Origin: CAAFZY01 sp964410325 | GTDB lineage: Bacteria > Pseudomonadota > Alphaproteobacteria > RF32 > CAG-239 | Assembly: GCA_964410325.1 (NCBI GenBank) | Contig: CAYPFN010000023.1 | Location: 1-15,413, forward strand | Direction of reading: 5' to 3' | DNA length: 15,413 bases | In this document: in pieces, positions 1-7,162 of the stretch | How the letters are laid out: each line of letters begins with the position of its first letter | Position numbering within the stretch: the first letter of the stretch is position 1 | Notes under the pieces: model-generated | The model's database searches: none | Told to the model about the DNA's origin: nothing | What the model saw: only the letters and a program-made list of their open reading frames with translations | Program-made: the position numbers and the translations under genes

Positions 1-7
1 AGAGAAA

Positions 8-532
8 ATGTTAATGCAAAAAGATTTTTCATACCCTTTGAATATTGATGATTTAAATCAGCAGGAACAGCATTATCATCTGACGGCCGATACTAGACAA
101 TGTAAGGTTTTGGCAGATATATTACAAGTGGAATCTGTCAAGTCTTTTGTGGCGGATATTTTCTTAAAATTAAACATAAAACAGCACCGTTTGGATATCT
201 GGGGAAAGGTTAAGGCCGAGTTGGTGCTAAAAAGCGTTGTTACGTTGGAAGTTTTTACAAAGAAGTATGAAGCACCGTTTGCTTACTATTACGATACCAA
301 AGCTACCTATAAGGACATCCGGGAAATGGAGCTTGGAATTTATGATGAAGTTCCAGATATTATTGAAAACGGCCGGATTGATTTGGGTAATATTGCCATT
401 GAACAATTGGCGCTGGTGCTGGAGGATCATCCCCGGCGAGAAGGGGAAGAATTTCATTTTCTAAGCGAGTTTGATGAAGAAACAACTCATCGAGCCAATC
501 CGTTTGCGATTTTGCAAAAATTAAAAAAGTAA
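8..532 (+). CDS. yceD: DUF177/YceD family protein
   Basis: This 174-residue protein matches the YceD/DUF177 family, which sits directly upstream of rpmF in many bacteria and has been linked to ribosome or rRNA maturation; its biochemical role is not established. The alphaproteobacterial form is recognisable from an acidic centre (DEVPDIIENGRIDLGNIAIEQLAL, written here only as residues about 113-136), a HPRREGEEF stretch and the ending ANPFAILQKLKK, where relatives read NPFAALAKLK. The E. coli order yceD-rpmF-plsX-fabH is kept. The start is uncertain: ATG at 8 and ATG at 14 are both in frame, and with only seven bases upstream neither can be judged by its ribosome binding site. The gene could also begin outside the window. 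Confidence 0.85.
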   Translation: MLMQKDFSYPLNIDDLNQQEQHYHLTADTRQCKVLADILQVESVKSFVADIFLKLNIKQHRLDIWGKVKAELVLKSVVTLEVFTKKYEAPFAYYYDTKATYKDIREMELGIYDEVPDIIENGRIDLGNIAIEQLALVLEDHPRREGEEFHFLSEFDEETTHRANPFAILQKLKK

Positions 533-543
533 ACAGTCTGCAA

Positions 544-585
544 AAAGTGCTTGCCAATACGGAAAAAATTGGCTAAAAGCACTTT
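544..585 (+). promoter_or_regulatory. Hairpin between yceD and rpmF
   Basis: An imperfect inverted repeat is visible. AAAGTGCT (544-551) pairs with AGCACTTT (578-585), and GCCAAT (553-558) pairs with ATTGGC (568-573), with a small asymmetric bulge and a 9-base loop. There is no T-tract after it, so it is not a standard terminator. AAAGTGC occurs again at 623-629 and could compete for the same 3' arm. It may be an attenuator, a processing site or an L32 feedback element; function is inferred only. Confidence 0.45.
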
Positions 586-608
586 AACAATTCTGGCAGA
601 TATTTTTC

Positions 609-637
609 TTGCATTTAAACCAAAAGTGCATTAATAA
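609..637 (+). promoter_or_regulatory. Possible rpmF promoter
   Basis: TTGCAT (609-614) and TAATAA (632-637) are separated by 17 bases, about 50 bases upstream of the rpmF start codon. The -10 is a poor match to TATAAT, so this is a tentative promoter for rpmF-plsX-fabH. rpmF may instead depend on read-through from yceD. Confidence 0.3.
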
Positions 638-688
638 TAACGCCTGAATAACTTGTTGTGTAATGATATTTAACAAAAGAGAAGAAAA

Positions 689-877
689 ATGGCTACACCA
701 AAAAAGAAAACATCGCAATCTCGCCGCAATATGCGCCGTTCGCATGATGCTTTGAAAGCCAATGCTTATCATGAATGCTCGAACTGCGGTGAATTAAAAA
801 GACCTCATAATATATGCCCAAAATGCGGCCAGTATGACGGTAAGGAAATTGTCGCCCAAAAAGCAGACAAGAAATAG
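689..877 (+). CDS. rpmF: 50S ribosomal protein L32
   Basis: This 62-residue basic protein is L32, a structural component of the large ribosomal subunit. The N-terminus MATPKKKTSQSRRNMRRSHD is the family signature. The zinc ribbon keeps all four cysteines (C30, C33, C43, C46), so this is the zinc-binding form rather than the cysteine-less paralogue some bacteria use under zinc shortage. A purine-rich ribosome binding site (AAGAGAAG) lies about 5 bases before the ATG. The gene leads the plsX-fabH pair, the order seen in many proteobacteria, which ties ribosome and lipid synthesis together. Confidence 0.97.
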   Translation: MATPKKKTSQSRRNMRRSHDALKANAYHECSNCGELKRPHNICPKCGQYDGKEIVAQKADKK

Positions 878-902
878 GCAATATTTATAAACGGAGTTGG
901 CT

Positions 903-1955
903 GTGTCTGATACTAACCTGGTCATAGCGGTTGATGCGATGGGAGGGGATAATTCCCCTCGAGTCGTAATAGAGGGGTTGGCACTTGCGGCTAAAAAGAA
1001 CCCGGATGTTCGTTTTTTAATCTTCGGCGACAGAAAAAAGGTCAGAGACGAACTCAGGAAATTTCCGGCTCTGACTAAAGTCTGCGAGTTGCACCATTCG
1101 CCAGAAATGGTTTATAATGAGGACAAACCTTCACAGGTCATCCGCAACAAAAATACTAGTATGTATCAGGCAATTGACGCTGTGCGTCAAGGAGATGCGC
1201 AGGCAATTGTTTCTGCCGGGAATACCGGTGCCCTGATGGCAATTTCTAAGATGTTGTTGAAAACTATCCAGAAAATCCACCGTCCGGCAATCGTCAGTAT
1301 TATGCCACACCGTTATGGCAAATATGTCATGCTGGATTTGGGGGCCAACACTGAATGTAATGCTGTCAATCTGGCGGAATTTGCCGTAATGGGAAATGTT
1401 TTGGTTAAACATGCCTTGGGTATCGAACGTCCGAAAATTGCACTTTTAAATATCGGTGCCGAAGAAATGAAAGGCAAAGAAGAAATACGCCATGCCGCCA
1501 AAATGCTCCGTAGTTCAACCATGGATTTGGATTTTATCGGTTACATTGAACCGCATGAAATTCCTTTTGGTAAGGCTGATGTTGTTGTTGCTGACGGTTT
1601 TACCGGCAATGTGGCGCTGAAATCTATTGAAGGCACGGCTAAGCTTATCATTAGTATGATTAAAGAAGCCGTACATAAATCATTTTTGGCAAAATTTGGG
1701 CTGCCGTTTATGTTTTTTGTAAATAAACGTATCAGCAAGGTCATGAATCCTAAACTTTATAACGGGGCAATGTTTGTAGGACTAAACGGCCTGTCCGTTA
1801 AAAGCCATGGTGGAACGGATGCTCTGGGGTTTTCTGTTGCCATCGGCAATGCTGCTTCGCTCGTTCGTCAAAATTTTGTGCCGACCATTCGTGATGAACT
1901 TGAACATATTGATTTAGAAGAAATTTCACAGGATATATATTATGAAGTGTATTAG
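903..1955 (+). CDS. plsX: Phosphate acyltransferase PlsX
   Basis: PlsX converts acyl-ACP and phosphate to acyl-phosphate, the first step of the PlsX/PlsY route to phospholipids; it is a cytosolic, membrane-associated enzyme. The family motif DAMGGD is at residues 11-16, and SAGNTGALMA and LDLGANTEC follow, all typical. I chose the GTG at 903 because GGAG at 893-896 is 6 bases before it. The TTG at 897, two codons earlier, would sit directly against that ribosome binding site. The resulting 350 residues is normal length. The stop codon lies 14 bases inside fabH, so the two are translationally linked. Confidence 0.96.
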   Translation: MSDTNLVIAVDAMGGDNSPRVVIEGLALAAKKNPDVRFLIFGDRKKVRDELRKFPALTKVCELHHSPEMVYNEDKPSQVIRNKNTSMYQAIDAVRQGDAQAIVSAGNTGALMAISKMLLKTIQKIHRPAIVSIMPHRYGKYVMLDLGANTECNAVNLAEFAVMGNVLVKHALGIERPKIALLNIGAEEMKGKEEIRHAAKMLRSSTMDLDFIGYIEPHEIPFGKADVVVADGFTGNVALKSIEGTAKLIISMIKEAVHKSFLAKFGLPFMFFVNKRISKVMNPKLYNGAMFVGLNGLSVKSHGGTDALGFSVAIGNAASLVRQNFVPTIRDELEHIDLEEISQDIYYEVY

Positions 1956-2919
1956 ATCTGAAATTATCGGCTGGGGACACTATCTGCCGCCTAAGGTATT
2001 GACCAATGATGATTTATCAAAAATGGTTGAAACCAATGATGAGTGGATTAGTACTCGCACAGGTATTAAAAGCCGTCATATTTCTGAAGGCGAAACTACG
2101 GCGGAAATGTCGGCTAAAGCGGCCGTTGCTGCTTTAAAAAAGGCCGGATTGACAGCGGAAGATATAGATTTAATTGTGCTTGGTACAGTTACTGGCGACA
2201 ATACCACACCGGCAACTTCTGCCAAAATTGGTAATTTGCTTGGGGTTAAACTCGGGACGCCAGCTTTTGATATTTCCGCTGCGTGTTCAGGATTTGTATA
2301 TGCGTTGGCAATGGCCGATAACATGATTCGCCTAAGCCAGGTTAGAACAGCACTTGTTATTGGTGCTGAAACGCTTTCTAAAATTGTTGACTGGACAGAT
2401 CGCAATACTTGCGTTTTGTTTGGCGACGGTGCTGGCGCTGTTGTTTTGCGCGCCAGAGAAGGCCAGGATACGGTGGCAGATACGGGAATTTTGGCTACGA
2501 AACTGTATTCGGATGGTTCACAATATAATAATTTATATACCACGGGTGGGGTTTCCACTACGGCAACAGCTGGTTTCGTGGTTATGAACGGTAAAGAGGT
2601 GTTTAAATTTGCCGTCGGTAGTCTGTCGGAAGCGGCTGAATATGTTATGAAAGCAGCCGGCGTAACGGCGGAAGATGTGGATTGGTTGGTGCCGCACCAG
2701 GCTAATGTCCGTATTATTGAAGGAGTTGGACATAAGCTTGGACTTGCGGATGAAAAAGTGATTGTTACCGTTGATCATCACGGTAATACTTCGGCTGCTT
2801 CAATTCCGTTGGCGCTTTCTGAATCTCTGGAATCTGGCAAGATAAAAAAAGGTGATTTGGTTGTTTTGAGCGCTATGGGTGCTGGCTTTACCTGGGGTGG
2901 TGTTTTAGTTCGTATTTAA
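1942..2919 (+). CDS. fabH: Beta-ketoacyl-ACP synthase III (FabH)
   Basis: FabH condenses acetyl-CoA (or another short acyl-CoA) with malonyl-ACP and so starts type II fatty-acid synthesis. The 325-residue protein has the complete catalytic triad: C115 in AACSGFVYAL, H252 in VPHQANVRI and N282 in GNTSAASIP. The GDGAGAVVL glycine-rich segment near residue 161 is also conserved. The start overlaps the end of plsX by 14 bases, with AGGA about 9 bases upstream inside plsX. PlsX and FabH draw on the same acyl-ACP pool, which fits their coupling. Confidence 0.97.
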   Translation: MKCIRSEIIGWGHYLPPKVLTNDDLSKMVETNDEWISTRTGIKSRHISEGETTAEMSAKAAVAALKKAGLTAEDIDLIVLGTVTGDNTTPATSAKIGNLLGVKLGTPAFDISAACSGFVYALAMADNMIRLSQVRTALVIGAETLSKIVDWTDRNTCVLFGDGAGAVVLRAREGQDTVADTGILATKLYSDGSQYNNLYTTGGVSTTATAGFVVMNGKEVFKFAVGSLSEAAEYVMKAAGVTAEDVDWLVPHQANVRIIEGVGHKLGLADEKVIVTVDHHGNTSAASIPLALSESLESGKIKKGDLVVLSAMGAGFTWGGVLVRI

Positions 2920-2925
2920 TTTGAT

Positions 2926-2952
2926 TGAAAAAATTGTGAACGATTTTTTTCA
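2926..2952 (+). terminator. Weak AT-rich terminator after fabH
   Basis: TGAAAAAAT (2926-2934) can pair with ATTTTTTTCA (2943-2952) with one bulged T. The stem has almost no G:C pairs. It may slow or partly end transcription before the ihfA promoter, but the call is weak. Confidence 0.25.
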
Positions 2953-2956
2953 GGAC

Positions 2957-2984
2957 TTGAGCTTTTGTCAATAAATGATATAAC
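2957..2984 (+). promoter_or_regulatory. ihfA promoter, extended -10
   Basis: TTGAGC (2957-2962) and TATAAC (2979-2984) are 16 bases apart. TG at 2976-2977 makes an extended -10 (TGnTATAAC). The start of transcription would fall near 2991, about 30 bases before the ihfA ATG. Confidence 0.6.
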
Positions 2985-3020
2985 TAAAAAACAACATACT
3001 AAACAATTAAAGGAAAAGAA

Positions 3021-3308
3021 ATGAAAACTGTTACACGTGCTGATGTTGCTGAAACAATATATGAGGAAGTTGGATTATCCCGCAAAGATTCAAGCGATAT
3101 CTTGGATATGATTATTAGTGAAATTAAAACCGAATTGGTAAAAGGTAATGATGTCAAATTATCGTCATTCGGCACTTTGGCGTTGCGCCGAAAAAAGCCA
3201 CGTGTTGGTCGTAATCCGAAAACTGGCGTGGAAGCGGAAATTTCAGCGCGGACAGTTATTTCTTTTAAACCTTCTCAAAATTTGCGCAAGACAATTAACG
3301 GCCAATAA
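3021..3308 (+). CDS. ihfA: Integration host factor subunit alpha
   Basis: This 95-residue HU/IHF-family DNA-bending protein is called IHF alpha, rather than HU, for two reasons: the sequence GRNPKTGVEAEISARTVISF, and its position between fabH and a MerR-family gene, as in many alphaproteobacteria. The proline that intercalates into DNA is P66 in GRNPKTG. IHF alpha works as a heterodimer with IHF beta, which is not in the window, and shapes DNA for recombination, replication and transcription. AAGGAAAAG lies a few bases before the ATG. It has its own extended -10 promoter. Confidence 0.93.
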   Translation: MKTVTRADVAETIYEEVGLSRKDSSDILDMIISEIKTELVKGNDVKLSSFGTLALRRKKPRVGRNPKTGVEAEISARTVISFKPSQNLRKTINGQ

Positions 3309-3326
3309 CCGGTAACGGGGGAATGG

Positions 3327-3755
3327 ATGGTTGTCAATAAATCCAAAGCAGCGTTTCGGACAATTGCCGAAGTGGCGGAAGATTTAGGTGTGGCAACTCA
3401 TGTTCTGCGTTTTTGGGAAACAAAGTTTCCTCAGATTAAGCCGATGAAAGCCGGAGGTGGGCGTCGTTATTACCGTCCGGATGATGTTGAAATTGTCCGC
3501 CTGATTAAAGAGCTCCTTTATGATAAGCGTTTGACGATTGAAGGAGTGCAAAAGCTATTTAAAGATAGGGGCATCAAGGCAATTTTAGGCGGTGAAATCC
3601 AGAAAGATTTTTTTGAGATTTCCGATACGGGAGAAACATCGGCTTCAGTAGTAGAAATTAAGGAAGTTAAAGTATACGGGATGAGTGAGAAACAAAAGAA
3701 CTTATTGCAAGAATCTAAAAATGAATTGTCGCAGATTTTGGATATTTTTAAATAA
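3327..3755 (+). CDS. MerR-family transcriptional regulator
   Basis: This 142-residue protein has an N-terminal MerR helix-turn-helix (residues about 11-32, FRTIAEVAEDLGVATHVLRFW split here as FRTIAEVAEDLGV and HVLRFWETKFP), then the wing with RRYYRPDDV at 46-54. The remainder is a short helical region ending in a likely dimerisation helix. The ligand is unknown, and I see no clustered cysteines that would suggest metal sensing. The gene is 18 bases after ihfA, a conserved alphaproteobacterial pairing, so it is probably co-transcribed with it. GGGGGAA precedes the ATG. It is unlikely to be the regulator of the MerR-type promoter at 7163-7193, because this ihfA-linked subfamily is conserved independently of such operons, but that is inference. 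Confidence 0.88.
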   Translation: MVVNKSKAAFRTIAEVAEDLGVATHVLRFWETKFPQIKPMKAGGGRRYYRPDDVEIVRLIKELLYDKRLTIEGVQKLFKDRGIKAILGGEIQKDFFEISDTGETSASVVEIKEVKVYGMSEKQKNLLQESKNELSQILDIFK

Positions 3756-4038
3756 TCGGCAATTTTTAGATTAAAAATAAAAATTTAAGAAAATGGATTA
3801 AGTTTCGGCAGTTACAATATCTTGGAAAAACATAATATAAATTATATCCCAATTGTTCTGTATATCACAAAAGCCTACCTTTAGCATAAAACATAAGAAA
3901 ATCCAGAATATTACCAAAGTTTCTTAAAGTTGTTAGCAAATATTTGATTTTTGCGCATATTTTGATATCTTTTCCGTAATCTTTTAACAAAAGCAGTTGG
4001 TTTGAATGCTGGTGGCAGATAAATTTTTATTCGTACAA
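3756..4038. other. Convergent intergenic region, nothing identified
   Basis: This AT-rich gap lies between the converging MerR gene and flavoprotein gene. I checked for a tRNA (some alphaproteobacteria have tRNA-Pro after ihfA-merR) and found no T-loop or cloverleaf. Only very weak A/T inverted repeats are present (for example 3761-3768 with 3778-3785). Confidence 0.6.
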
Positions 4039-4578
4039 TTAACAGTTTTTACCCATTTGATAGGCTTCTGTCATGGCGGGTGAGTTTTTAATTTCACCCA
4101 CCTTCCAAGCGCCGATACCGTAGACAATGCCTTTTTCGCGGGCATTGTCCAGACAGTCTTCGGTAAAGCCACGGAAACCTTCCAGAGCCCTTTGCATATT
4201 GGCCTTATTGTCATCAGCGGCCGCTATAATGAAATAAAAATCTTTATTGCTGATTTCTGTATAGCGTGGTACAGTGCGGTCAATGAGAGTTTTCATCTGT
4301 CCGTTCATAGTATAAAAATAAATCGGCGTTGCCATAACAATCACATCAGCGGAAATCATTTTATTTAAGATTTCTTCCATATCATCATTTTGCACGCATT
4401 TATGTGTGGTGTTGCATGCGCCACACCCCCGACAGAAATTAATTTTTTTATTATTAATAAAAATTTTTTCAACTTCATGTCCGGCTTCGTGGGCGCCTTT
4501 GGCAAACTCATTACACAATAAATCAGAATTTCCATGCCTCCGGAAACTGGCAGATAAGATTAAAACTTTTTTAGCCAT
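4039..4578 (-). CDS. Flavodoxin-fold NAD(P)H reductase with 4-Cys cluster
   Basis: This 179-residue cytoplasmic protein belongs to the NADPH-dependent FMN reductase / iron-sulfur flavoprotein group. The FMN phosphate loop is SASFRRHGNSD (residues 9-19), and the second FMN-contact segment is TPIYFYTMNGQMKTLIDR (84-101). Four cysteines (C49, C52, C55, C61) form CX2CX2CX5C, the pattern that holds a [4Fe-4S] cluster in archaeal Isf proteins. A cluster here is inferred. I placed the start at 4578 because GGAGAG, overlapping the stop of the upstream gene, is about 7 bases before it. An ATG at 4602 would add eight residues and overlap that gene by 20 bases. It is the last gene of the - strand operon. 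The electron donor and acceptor are unknown. Confidence 0.85.
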   Translation of the reverse strand: MAKKVLILSASFRRHGNSDLLCNEFAKGAHEAGHEVEKIFINNKKINFCRGCGACNTTHKCVQNDDMEEILNKMISADVIVMATPIYFYTMNGQMKTLIDRTVPRYTEISNKDFYFIIAAADDNKANMQRALEGFRGFTEDCLDNAREKGIVYGIGAWKVGEIKNSPAMTEAYQMGKNC

Positions 4579-4582
4579 GTTT

Positions 4583-5365
4583 TTACTCTCCGGCGATTTC
4601 ATTGACGGTAGTAATGGCGTTTAGCGAACGCGGATAGCCGATATACGGCAAAAGCTGAGTAATCGCGTCTAATAGAGTTTCTTTATCATTACCAACATTC
4701 AGATTGCCTTGAATATGGCCTTTAACCTGATTTTCTGCACCGCCCATTGAGATAAGATAGGCAAAAGTCAATAACTCACGGGTTGGAATATCAAGTCCCT
4801 CACGGGTGTAATAATCGCCAAAACAATTGGCAGATAGATAGTTTTGAATATGTTTCTGATTTTGCGGCGCTGTTGCATGAGCCTGCAGGATGCGGTCGCC
4901 AAAAATGCTAACCTGTTGGGCTAAACCTTTATCAAAACGAGTATCCGGCGTGGTTGTAGACTGCGCAGGCAGAGGGAGTGCAATGCCCTTGTGTTGCATA
5001 ACCTCATTGGTTGCGACAAAAAAGTCATAAACCTTGGCCATACCGATGTACGGTACGGCCTGATATACAACTTCTTTTGCCTCTATCGGCGAAACGCCGT
5101 TATCCAGTGCCTCATTTAAAACAACTTTATAGCCATTGGCAGACTGGACGGCGATATGTGATGCCAAAATAATCAGATAGCGTTTTTTTACATCGAGCTT
5201 GCCGTGTGGCAGGACGTCACGCTGCATAAAATTATTCCACAGCGCCGCAAACTCCGGATCATTTTGTTTGATGGGGTTCATTTTATTTTCCTTTTTGCAA
5301 CTTGTCAGTTCTAAGCTGGCGGCAATCAGGAAGATTACCGCGACTGTTTTAATTATCCTGTTCAT
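4583..5365 (-). CDS. Carboxymuconolactone decarboxylase-like lipoprotein
   Basis: This 260-residue protein has two repeats of the CMD/AhpD-like helical fold (about residues 55-120 and 190-255; see RELLTFAYLISMGGAENQVK in the second). The N-terminus is a lipoprotein signal: a hydrophobic stretch and the lipobox LTSC at 20-23, followed by KKEN, so the mature protein should be anchored facing the periplasm. Neither repeat has the redox CXXC motif of AhpD, so peroxidase activity is unlikely. The catalytic role is unknown. The ATG follows the cupin stop with no spacing, and the downstream flavoprotein starts 4 bases after its stop. CMD and cupin domains are fused in some bacterial proteins, which suggests a shared reaction. 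A second possible start (M29, ATG at 5281) has its own AAGGAA ribosome binding site and would give a cytoplasmic form. Confidence 0.85.
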   Translation of the reverse strand: MNRIIKTVAVIFLIAASLELTSCKKENKMNPIKQNDPEFAALWNNFMQRDVLPHGKLDVKKRYLIILASHIAVQSANGYKVVLNEALDNGVSPIEAKEVVYQAVPYIGMAKVYDFFVATNEVMQHKGIALPLPAQSTTTPDTRFDKGLAQQVSIFGDRILQAHATAPQNQKHIQNYLSANCFGDYYTREGLDIPTRELLTFAYLISMGGAENQVKGHIQGNLNVGNDKETLLDAITQLLPYIGYPRSLNAITTVNEIAGE

Positions 5366-5836
5366 TTATTTATATTCCTCATTGCTAACCGGTTCAAGCC
5401 AATCGGTTTGATTGTTGGGTGAATTGGTTTCAAGCGAGATATGTGTCATCCAACTTCGTGGCGCAGCACCGTGCCAATGTTCTACATTAGGCGCAATGCG
5501 GACAATATCGCCTTTATTTAAAATCTTGATTTCGCCATTGCGTTCCTGATAACGCCCTTCGCCGGCTAGCACTAAAAGGATTTGACCGCCACTGTGTTTG
5601 TGCCAGTTGGTGCGTGCGCCGGGTTCAAATGTAACATTGCCCAAAGGTGCATTAAAAACATCATCACCCGGATTAATCATATTAAGATAAGTTTGTCCGG
5701 TAAAAAATTTACCATACGGATTTAGTTCGCCCTGCTCAAAAATTGTGTCAATTGGTGCTTTTTTCATTTCTTGTGCTCCTGCAATCGTTGAAAATGCCAT
5801 TAATATACTAGATGTTAAAATTGAAAATTTATTCAT
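5366..5836 (-). CDS. Exported cupin-domain protein
   Basis: This 156-residue protein has a Sec signal peptide (hydrophobic core, predicted cut after AGA at about residue 21, before QE) and a single cupin barrel. The metal-binding motifs are visible: WHKHSGGQILLVLAGEG (motif 1, with H-x-H and a downstream glutamine in place of the usual Glu/His) and APNVEHWHGAAP (motif 2). Related small cupins are annotated as quercetin-dioxygenase-like or mandelonitrile-lyase-like; the substrate cannot be told from sequence. It lies 15 bases after the alcohol dehydrogenase gene and directly abuts the CMD gene. AGGAAAGG precedes the start. It should work in the periplasm, like its CMD neighbour. Confidence 0.87.
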   Translation of the reverse strand: MNKFSILTSSILMAFSTIAGAQEMKKAPIDTIFEQGELNPYGKFFTGQTYLNMINPGDDVFNAPLGNVTFEPGARTNWHKHSGGQILLVLAGEGRYQERNGEIKILNKGDIVRIAPNVEHWHGAAPRSWMTHISLETNSPNNQTDWLEPVSNEEYK

Positions 5837-5851
5837 GGCTTTAAACCTTTC

Positions 5852-7015
5852 CTATTTATATGAGTTATGATAAATTTTAACGCAATCGTCATCGCTTAAG
5901 GCTAGTCGGTCATTGTTAAATAAAAAGCCCATGCAGTCTTTAGCGTTATGTGCCATGGTTAAAAATTCATTTTCACTGATACCATAATCCGACATTTTAA
6001 GTTCATCCACGCCGCAGGCTTTCTGCAGATTAGCCAAAACTTTAACAAAGTCCATAGGTTCTTTGGCCGCGGACATACCTAAAACTTGCGCCATTTTAAC
6101 AAAACGTTCTGGCGCTGCACCGTTTTTAATAAAGTGGGTATAATAAGCTTGGGAAATCATAATTAAGCCAGCGCCGTGTGGTAATTCCTGATGATAGGCC
6201 GACAAGGCGTGTTCTAAAGAATGTTCGCTACAACAAGTGCCAACACACATTACAAATCCAGACATCGTATTAGCAAAAGCTGTGTGTTCGCGAGCTTCCA
6301 AATCATTACCGTTTTGTACGGCGCGTGCCAGATAGCGCCCGATATTTTCGATGGCGGTTAAAGCAAACATATCGCTCATTAAATTTGCTTTGTTGGAAAC
6401 ATAAGCTTCAACGCTGTGAAATAAAGCATCAAAACCTTGATAAGCCGTCATTTTTGGCGGAACCGTCGCCATTAATTCCGGATCTACGATAGAGAGTACC
6501 GGAAAATCGCCGAAGAAAGCAGTCTTTTCATTAGTTTCCGGGTTGGTAATGACCGCTCCGGCATCGGCTTCCGATCCGGTTCCCGCCGTGGTGGTAATTG
6601 CCACCAAGGGTAGGGGTTTGTTCTTCATTGGTTTCTTTTTTCCGTGACCGAACATGATGTAATCCCATAAATCACCTTCGTTAACAGCCATGCCGGCAAT
6701 GGCTTTGGAAGCGTCCATAACGCTACCACCGCCTAAAGCCACGACAAAATCGCATTTGTTTTCTTTTGCCGCTGTGGCGCCGGCCATGACTGTGTCTTTT
6801 AAAGGATTAGCCTCAACTTTATCAAATAATGCATAATCGACGCCGGCTTTTTTCAGCTGCTCAATGGTGCGGTCCAAATAGCCGTTGGTACGGGCAGATT
6901 TTCCGTTTGAAATAACCAACAGGGCTTTTTTCCCAGGCATCTGCTGCTTATGCAGATTGTTTAATTCGCCACAGCCAAATAAAATATGAACCGGAACATA
7001 AAAGTTAAAACTCAT
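5852..7015 (-). CDS. Iron-containing alcohol dehydrogenase
   Basis: This 387-residue cytoplasmic enzyme belongs to the type III (iron-activated) alcohol dehydrogenases that interconvert alcohols and aldehydes or ketones with NAD(P)H; butanol-dehydrogenase-like is the closest subgroup I recognise. The nucleotide motif GGGSVMD is at 95-101 and TTTAGTGSEAD at 141-151. Metal ligands by comparison with FucO are D196, H200 (GFDALFH), H265 and H280 (PHGAG); the spacing between the last two is one residue longer than in FucO. AAGGAGAAG is ideally placed before the ATG and overlaps the stop of a metallophosphoesterase remnant. It is the first intact gene of the operon. A role in removing reactive aldehydes is inferred from the MerR-type promoter. 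Confidence 0.93.
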   Translation of the reverse strand: MSFNFYVPVHILFGCGELNNLHKQQMPGKKALLVISNGKSARTNGYLDRTIEQLKKAGVDYALFDKVEANPLKDTVMAGATAAKENKCDFVVALGGGSVMDASKAIAGMAVNEGDLWDYIMFGHGKKKPMKNKPLPLVAITTTAGTGSEADAGAVITNPETNEKTAFFGDFPVLSIVDPELMATVPPKMTAYQGFDALFHSVEAYVSNKANLMSDMFALTAIENIGRYLARAVQNGNDLEAREHTAFANTMSGFVMCVGTCCSEHSLEHALSAYHQELPHGAGLIMISQAYYTHFIKNGAAPERFVKMAQVLGMSAAKEPMDFVKVLANLQKACGVDELKMSDYGISENEFLTMAHNAKDCMGFLFNNDRLALSDDDCVKIYHNSYK

Positions 7016-7026
7016 GATTCTTCTCC

Positions 7027-7140
7027 TTAATTTTTACCAACAAGTTTAAGAACAGTAATTTCTGTTGGCGCTAGAAGGCGCATTTGCGGTGCCCATTGAC
7101 CAGCGCCGTTAGAAACATAAATTAATGCATCATTATCCAT
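7027..7140 (-). pseudogene. Metallophosphoesterase C-terminal remnant
   Basis: These 37 codons encode a peptide containing LIYVSNGAGQWAPQMRL followed by PTEITVLKL. This is the characteristic end of YkuE-like calcineurin-fold metallophosphoesterases (YVSxGxG...P.R....EIT...L). The catalytic N-terminal four fifths is absent: an in-frame TAG lies 24 bases upstream of the first ATG, and then comes a promoter. No ribosome binding site is seen before the ATG. The stop overlaps the AAGGAG that serves the alcohol dehydrogenase. The likely history is a deletion that brought the promoter next to the end of the gene. It is still inside the transcribed region. Confidence 0.65.
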
Positions 7141-7162
7141 CGAAATTTTACGATTCTGCTAT

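Noticed and set aside
2076..2558. 160-codon open frame on the - strand
   Set aside because: It lies wholly inside fabH, whose catalytic residues are intact; it is a shadow with no start signals.
3761..3785. Terminator after the MerR gene
   Set aside because: The stem is purely A/T (AATTTTTA with TAAAAATT) and too weak to call.
3756..4038. tRNA-Pro expected after ihfA-merR in some alphaproteobacteria
   Set aside because: No T-loop, anticodon arm or CCA-proximal stem could be found on either strand.
4579..4602. ATG at 4602 as start of the flavoprotein
   Set aside because: It would overlap the CMD gene by 20 bases and lacks a ribosome binding site; MAKKVLILSA at 4578 has GGAGAG and a normal flavodoxin N-terminus.
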